Assembly (NCBI GenBank): GCA_032718475.1
Contig: JAUCBJ010008208.1
Span: 1-21,064 of the forward strand
Reading direction: 5' to 3'
From: Nemertoderma westbladi
Lineage: Eukaryota; Xenacoelomorpha; Nemertodermatida; Nemertodermatidae
DNA length: 21,064 bases
Part shown: positions 16,605 through 21,064 of the stretch, piece by piece
Position numbering within the stretch: the first letter of the stretch is position 1
Layout: every line of letters begins with the position of its first letter
Translations under genes and position numbers: made by a program
Notes under the pieces: generated by a model
Told to the model about the DNA's origin: nothing
What the model saw: the letters and a program-made list of their open reading frames with translations, nothing else
The model's database searches: none

Positions 16605-17066
16605 TGTAGAGTGAGTGGCAGTCATCATTGCGTAATAAAGTACAATTACGAATAGTAATGGCGCCAATGTGTCACCTTGCAGTACACCAGCCAGGATTGA
16701 GAAAAACTCAATTTCACCATCTGGTGAAAGTACCTGAGCTTCTGTGTCACAATATAACAATCCAATGCCAGCGAAAATTACCTCTGGTATTCCATAAGCT
16801 CTTATGATTTCCAGCATTCTTCCTCTATGGATGGAGTCGAACGCCTTCTTGATGTCCACAAAAGTCAGAACTGCGGGAAGGTTCTTTGACGTAATTCCTT
16901 CAACCAGCCTCCGTAGCGGTAGTATTAGTATCAGAGCTATTGTTGATCTATTTGGTTGAATTGCATTTTGGCTCTTACGTAGCAGTTTCTTTACAGTACT
17001 GTATGTGAGGCCTAAATCTATATACAGTATAATATTTTTTTGTTGTAAATTTTGGCACTACTACCG
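16605..17066 (-). pseudogene. RTE-like LINE reverse transcriptase, copy B (fingers/palm, motifs A-B)
   Basis: The minus strand reads AKIYNKKILY, then LLRKSQNAIQPNRSTIA, FVDIKKAFDSIHRGRMLEII (motif A, with the catalytic Asp in VDIKKAFD), AQVLSPDGEIEFFSILAGVL and QGDTLAPLLFVIVLYYAM (motif B). These are hallmarks of the RTE-type LINE polymerase. The F/Y-ADD motif C and everything after it are missing. Stop codons interrupt the stretch after AKIYNK. Target-site and full ends cannot be defined. Confidence 0.85.
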
Positions 17067-17201
17067 GTACTACACTACTACTACTACGATAATCGGCCTG
17101 CTGCGTTGAAGCTGCATATTGATATGATATGCTGGCTTAAGAAAATATATTTTTGCCACCACCATGCTATCCACAATTGGCATGTCCCAATGCAGAATAC
17201 A

Positions 17202-18300
17202 TTAAGAATGCTGTGCCGGCTTATCGACAAAAAGACACAGCCACAACTCCCTATCCATCATGACTGGCGAGATTATCCGCATCTTCAAGGCCAGTGTCCT
17301 TTAGGAGGCGTCTCACGAAAGTAATGGGCTGTCCACCATGCTTATTTTCTCCACGGGGCTGCCATGCACAAGATTGTACACAGGCTGGTCCAAACGGCAG
17401 AAAGCAATGTCCTATAAAGCGGAGGCGGCTTTGTTCAAGTCTCAAAATTGGGAACCAATAAGACACCTCCAATGTTATATAATGACTTGTTGGTGATTTG
17501 TGCATTGTACTTGACACAATGAACCCGGCGTATCATTCTTGCGAATGTGCCATCCAGAGATTTGGTGTCCTCGCAGTTAGAGCCCAGCATGGACTCCCAG
17601 AGAGGAGTACTGGAACTACTGCTGCTCTAAATAATCGGACCGTAAGTTTCCAATGAATTCTGTGTGACTTCCAAATCCTGGAAAGCCCATTCAATGCTAC
17701 CCATGCCTTTCCCTTGAGTATTCGAAGGTACTCACCCGATTGCCGGATCCATGATCCCAGGTAACAGAAGTCGTCCACATGCTCAAGCATACCATCATAT
17801 GAGCTTATGCTAATGCGACCAGACATTTCCCGAGAACTTTCAAAGTTAACTGTCAAAATTTGCGTCCTCTTGAAGTTAACAAAAAACCAACACTAGAAGC
17901 AGCATGTTCTAATGAGCTGAGGAGCCGTTGGGATCCCTCTAGTGATTCTGAGAGTACTCCTAAGTCATCAGCAAAGTCTAGATCAGTTAGGTACTTGGTA
18001 GGATTTCCTCGACTTCTGGAGCCACTAGGCCACATTACCATCACTCAATCGTCATTATGATGATCTAAGGACATGTGTAGAACACTTACGCATCCCGTTT
18101 CTCTATGGGGCCTAATTTTATATAGAATCATTTTGTTGTATATTTTGGCAGCTACCACAAGCAAAGAGATCCCACGATAGTTTGTTGGTACCCGAGGTCT
18201 CCTTTCTTGGGGAGAGGCTTTTAGTCGACGTTTAGTCCAAATTGGTGGTGGCTTTTCCCCTTTAAGCCCGGTTGCAAAGGTAGCCCTGAAGCCCGGTAGC
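17202..18300 (-). pseudogene. RTE-like LINE, copy A (C-terminal half with internal deletion)
   Basis: In minus-strand order: KGEKPPPIWTKRRLK, PLPKKGDL (about 18.2 kb), RGISLLVVAAKIYNKMIL (about 18.17 kb), a gap, then YLTDLDFADDLGVLSE (motif C), FCYLGSWI and LFRAAVVPVLLSGSPCWALT. The final domain is RLRFIGHCF, then VRRLLKDTGLEDADNLA, ending MMDREL and a stop at 17202. Frameshifts occur between these pieces. Motifs A and B, expected between 18.11 and 18.04 kb, are deleted, so the enzyme is dead. The deleted segment is what copy B retains. Confidence 0.8.
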
Positions 18301-18449
18301 CTCCTTGGAGTAAGATTGGTGTGAAACGGCCTCGGACAGCTGATATCGCTATTAAGTCAGTATCAGGACGATTCACCTTAAAGACAATTCGGTCCCGGAA
18401 AATTCCATCTCCCAGGGATTTCGAAATCTGTCCCATTATTATAAGTCCG

Positions 18450-18700
18450 AAGTGTTAAAAATTATTCCTACATTATCGGACAAAATTTTCCTACATGAAA
18501 GTCAATTTTATGACTTATGATCTCTAGAGTTAACATAAATAGCCTGTGTCAGCATGACTGATAATTGCGTTATTGGCTAAATAATATTATATAGGGCACC
18601 TTCTACTTCTACTTCTACTATACGATAATTCCAAGCCAAACACTTATAGGATTATAACTCATGTCGTGAACGCACAAAAACATTAACACTTTTCTAGGAA
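18450..18700. other. No feature recognised apart from a short CTT/ACTTCT run
   Basis: This is AT-rich sequence between the two LINE types. ACTTCT is repeated three to four times near 18602-18620. Confidence 0.4.
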
Positions 18701-18703
18701 TAT

Positions 18704-18787
18704 AATGCGCTGTGTTTCAAGTCCAATTAACTCTTTATTGGATCTAATGCGCTTTGTTACAAGACCAATTAAGTCTTTATTGCTAGC
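18704..18787. repeat. 42-bp direct duplication
   Basis: Two adjacent copies begin AATGCGCT at 18704 and 18746 and continue CCAATTAA-TCTTTATTG. They differ at about six positions. Confidence 0.75.
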
Positions 18788-18984
18788 GTTTGCGAATAAT
18801 TAATTGTTTGGCCTCATGGTAAATAGTCTTTGTTAATAATCAGCGATATTGTATGACGAGGTTATGGATCGTATTATTTCCGAGTGTTGGTTTCATTTTA
18901 ACAACAGCCACCAATTGTACATAACTCATACTGTAAGCACAATGCGGTTGAGTTATATACTTCCAAGTTCAAAATTACATACTT

Positions 18985-19470
18985 TTCAATTCAATTCAAT
19001 ATAAATTTAATCCGTTAAGTTAAATTAAATTAATGGTATTGCACGCACCCAAACACCATAAGCTGTGGTTATACAGTGAAAGTAATTAAGAAAAAAAGAA
19101 AAAAGATGGAATGGTGTTAGGGAAGGGGAAATGTAAGGACACGGAGGCTAGCTAATAGCAGGGCTAGTAGACGCTAGCCACAGGGGGGGGGGGGGGGGGG
19201 GGGGGGGTCTGAGGGCGGGAGGTTACATCTGAATACTCATAATTTAGGATAGTTTTTATTAGTTTCGATTTTTATTCATTATATATTTAAACCGTGGGAC
19301 TAATCTTGTAAATAGTTACTTATTGTATGTCAATAACAAGTGAGGTAACGTCAGCGAGAAATGTGTAGACGACGGATGTACAATGTGCATGGAATTACGA
19401 TTTTTGTAATTTGGAAGAAAATAAGCAAAGACGCAGGCCAGTGATATGATTTGTATGGGAGTTAAATTGG
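18985..19470 (-). mobile_element. 3' UTR of a CR1/jockey-like LINE
   Basis: This runs on from the dead LINE ORF on the minus strand. It contains a 25-C tract (G25 on the plus strand, 19183-19207), a CT-rich stretch, and ends in tandem TTGAATTGAATTGAA-type words near 18985. Short tandem tails rather than poly(A) fit this class of non-LTR element. The end point is approximate. Confidence 0.6.
19183..19207. repeat. Homopolymer G25
   Basis: There are 25 consecutive G on the plus strand within the LINE 3' UTR. The length is likely unreliable in assembly. Confidence 0.9.
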
Positions 19471-20095
19471 TTATAATTTTGAAATTAGATGAAGTTTGTA
19501 ATTTTTTGAAAAACTAGGTTTGGATGTTTTGTTACGCATATCACAAGCGATGGCACTCCAAATAGATGGGCCTTGGAAACACATGGATCTTTGGGAAGAG
19601 GTTAGACGAAATAGCGGTAAACAAAAGTTTCCTAAAAGATGAAGAGCGGGTGGCTTAATTATGTATAGATGAAGTTTAAGTAAATAAAGAACCGAGTTCA
19701 GAGGTGGGGCTGATAATGTGGTGGTGGATATCATGCATGAAAAGGCCGACCTGGTGTTTATACAGTAAGTTTATACAGTAGGTAGAATTCCTATACATTT
19801 GTATAAAGGCGCAGAGGAAGATTGTGAGTCACTGAAAGTAATGCATCTGATAATTTTGTTTATTTTAACTCTAAGTGGATAAAGGGTGGTGGAATGAGTA
19901 CTTCCCCAAAGTAGAATACCGTACTGTATGTAAGGGTGAATTAGGGTGAAATAAAGTTGACTTAGAATATTTAGAGGGAAGATATAGCGCAGTTTGTAGA
20001 AAATTCCAGAGGTTTTTTATATTTTTTTAAGTATGAAGTTTATATGAGGTTTCCAATTTAGATTACTATCCACCCAGATGCCAACTTTACACTTA
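19471..20095 (-). pseudogene. CR1/jockey-like LINE reverse transcriptase, C-terminal fragment
   Basis: On the minus strand: VGIWVDSNLNWKPHINFILK, GIFYKLRYIFP, LIHPYIQYGILLWGS and a weak ITFSDSQSSSAPLYK stretch. The terminal LTSSQRSMCFQGPSIWSAIA then leads to SFSKNYKLHL and a stop at 19471. This order (G-D-L-WK-HI, PYI-YG---WG, QGP-IW--I, K-LK--L) is the conserved C-terminal part of LINE polymerases of the CR1/jockey group. Two in-frame stops interrupt it, and the catalytic motifs lie upstream of a 5' truncation at about 20095. It is a dead copy; the clade is not certain. Confidence 0.8.
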
Positions 20096-20240
20096 CTTGT
20101 CACTTACTTTCATGAATACACTCAATATATAACCAGCGCAAATACAAATTATTATGTAAGACAGGAATGTTAGTAGTCGCAAATAAATATGTCATTAGAT
20201 GTCATAGTAGTGATACGCATGTCATATAATGGAACAGTGT

Positions 20241-20420
20241 GGTCGTAGATAGTAAGAAAGTAAAAGCAATTGTCTGAGACAGATGGTCGTCTACTGGCAC
20301 AAACCACTACTGGTCGGAGGTAATAAGAAAGTGAAAGTAATTATCTGAGACAGATGGTCGTCTACTGCCACACACAACTAGCGGTCGGAGTTAATAAGAA
20401 AGTGAAAGTAATTTTCACCC
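20241..20420. repeat. 71-bp tandem repeat, 2.5 copies
   Basis: Units start with GGTCG(T/G)AG at 20241, 20312 and 20383 and continue TAAGAAAGT(A/G)AAAG and GAGACAGATGGTCGTCTACTG. The third copy stops after about 38 bases and runs into TTCACCCCTCTCCAGGTGAA, a short hairpin-forming stretch. Confidence 0.9.
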
Positions 20421-20429
20421 CTCTCCAGG

Positions 20430-20620
20430 TGAAAATCGCCCCAAATAACAGCTGATTACTGTCAAAAATAAAACTGTTATATTGACTCCTCGGTCAAGCA
20501 TCATCGTAATTTAAAGGATAAAGAAAAATTAAGATATATTATTGTTTATTACATTAATTTAGATAACAAAACAAATATGTCCCGGTCCATGTTTGCTAGT
20601 GTAACTGGTCAATTATTGAC
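20430..20620. other. AT-rich spacer, no feature seen
   Basis: No ORF, repeat array or RNA gene is recognised between the 71-bp array and the CAATTG minisatellite. Confidence 0.4.
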
Positions 20621-20631
20621 AAAACAACTAA

Positions 20632-20765
20632 TTGTCCCTCGGACAATTGCCTCCTAACTATTGTCCCCCTGACAATTGTCCCCGCTGACAATTGCCCCCG
20701 CGGAGAATTGCCTCCGCGGACTGTTGCCCCCGAGGACATTTGCCCCCGCGGACAATTGCCCAATT
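20632..20765. repeat. 16-bp CAATTG minisatellite, about eight copies
   Basis: The unit is approximately GGACAATTGCCCCCGC, drifting to CTGACAATTGTCCCCG and GGAGAATTGCCTCCGC. A damaged further copy (CCTCGAGGAAAATTGC) occurs at 20810-20824. Each unit is centred on the palindrome CAATTG with C-rich and G-rich arms, so adjacent units can pair with each other. The minus-strand ORF through it (20861-20658) is a by-product. Confidence 0.85.
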
Positions 20766-20829
20766 ACAATGAGTGACGGTGCAATGACACTTACCCACCA
20801 AACAATTTCCCTCGAGGAAAATTGCAAAA

Positions 20830-21064
20830 TAAATAAGTTCGTTGCTAACTAGCAATAACAAACAATCCTAAAATAGTACAAGCACGGCACGGCACGGGAT
20901 AAGATTATAAATACAATACAAAATACCTGTAGGCAGATAGAAGGATAGGCCTACTGAATTACTGTACTGAGTACCGGTAGGCCTTCTAAAACTAATAATT
21001 GATCGATTCGGTTGTTCGGTGATCAGGTATGTACACTAAACCCTAAATTAGGTACGAGTACTTG
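20830..21064. other. Right edge, no gene seen
   Basis: This is AT-rich sequence with (CACGG)3 at about 20883-20897 and a TACCGGTA/AGGCCTA-rich end similar in word content to the start of the window. Nothing codes convincingly. Confidence 0.4.

Overview
This is eukaryotic (metazoan) nuclear DNA. It is AT-rich, with split genes, GT-AG introns of about 100 to 700 bp, TATA-type promoters, LINE and SINE relics and many simple or tandem repeats. The protein matches and the SINE/LINE types suggest an aquatic invertebrate. I cannot name the phylum from the sequence alone.

There are two clear genes, arranged tail to tail at the left end. KRTCAP2 (691-1101, +) is an intronless 136-codon ORF for the small membrane subunit of the ER oligosaccharyltransferase, with a TATA box at 521. 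Converging on it from the right is a ten-exon minus-strand gene (8400 to 1717). I assembled it by eye from splice sites whose phases all agree. Its predicted product of about 728 residues has a proline-rich N-terminus, a lysine/glutamate-rich block, a Pro/Gln/Tyr-rich middle and a C-terminal DUF1349 (YesU / 'regulation of enolase 1', concanavalin A-like) domain spread over the last four exons.

A second proline-rich first exon (15438 to 14794, -) looks like a diverged copy of exon 1 of that gene and ends in the same splice phase. It is either an alternative distal first exon of the DUF1349 gene or the start of a separate gene that ends with an exon candidate near 9.6-9.8 kb. The 5 kb between holds a 23-bp minisatellite (9893-10800), a foldback MITE-like element (11459-12108), the head and tail of a degenerate repeat-family protein, one member of a dispersed 185-bp repeat pair, and a 655-bp (GCCGA)n satellite that interrupts the relic ORF.

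From 16.1 kb to the end there are no host genes that I can support. There are minus-strand pieces of an RTE-like LINE (two incomplete copies with complementary deletions), a 5'-truncated CR1/jockey-like LINE with its 3' UTR, a 71-bp tandem repeat and a 16-bp CAATTG minisatellite.
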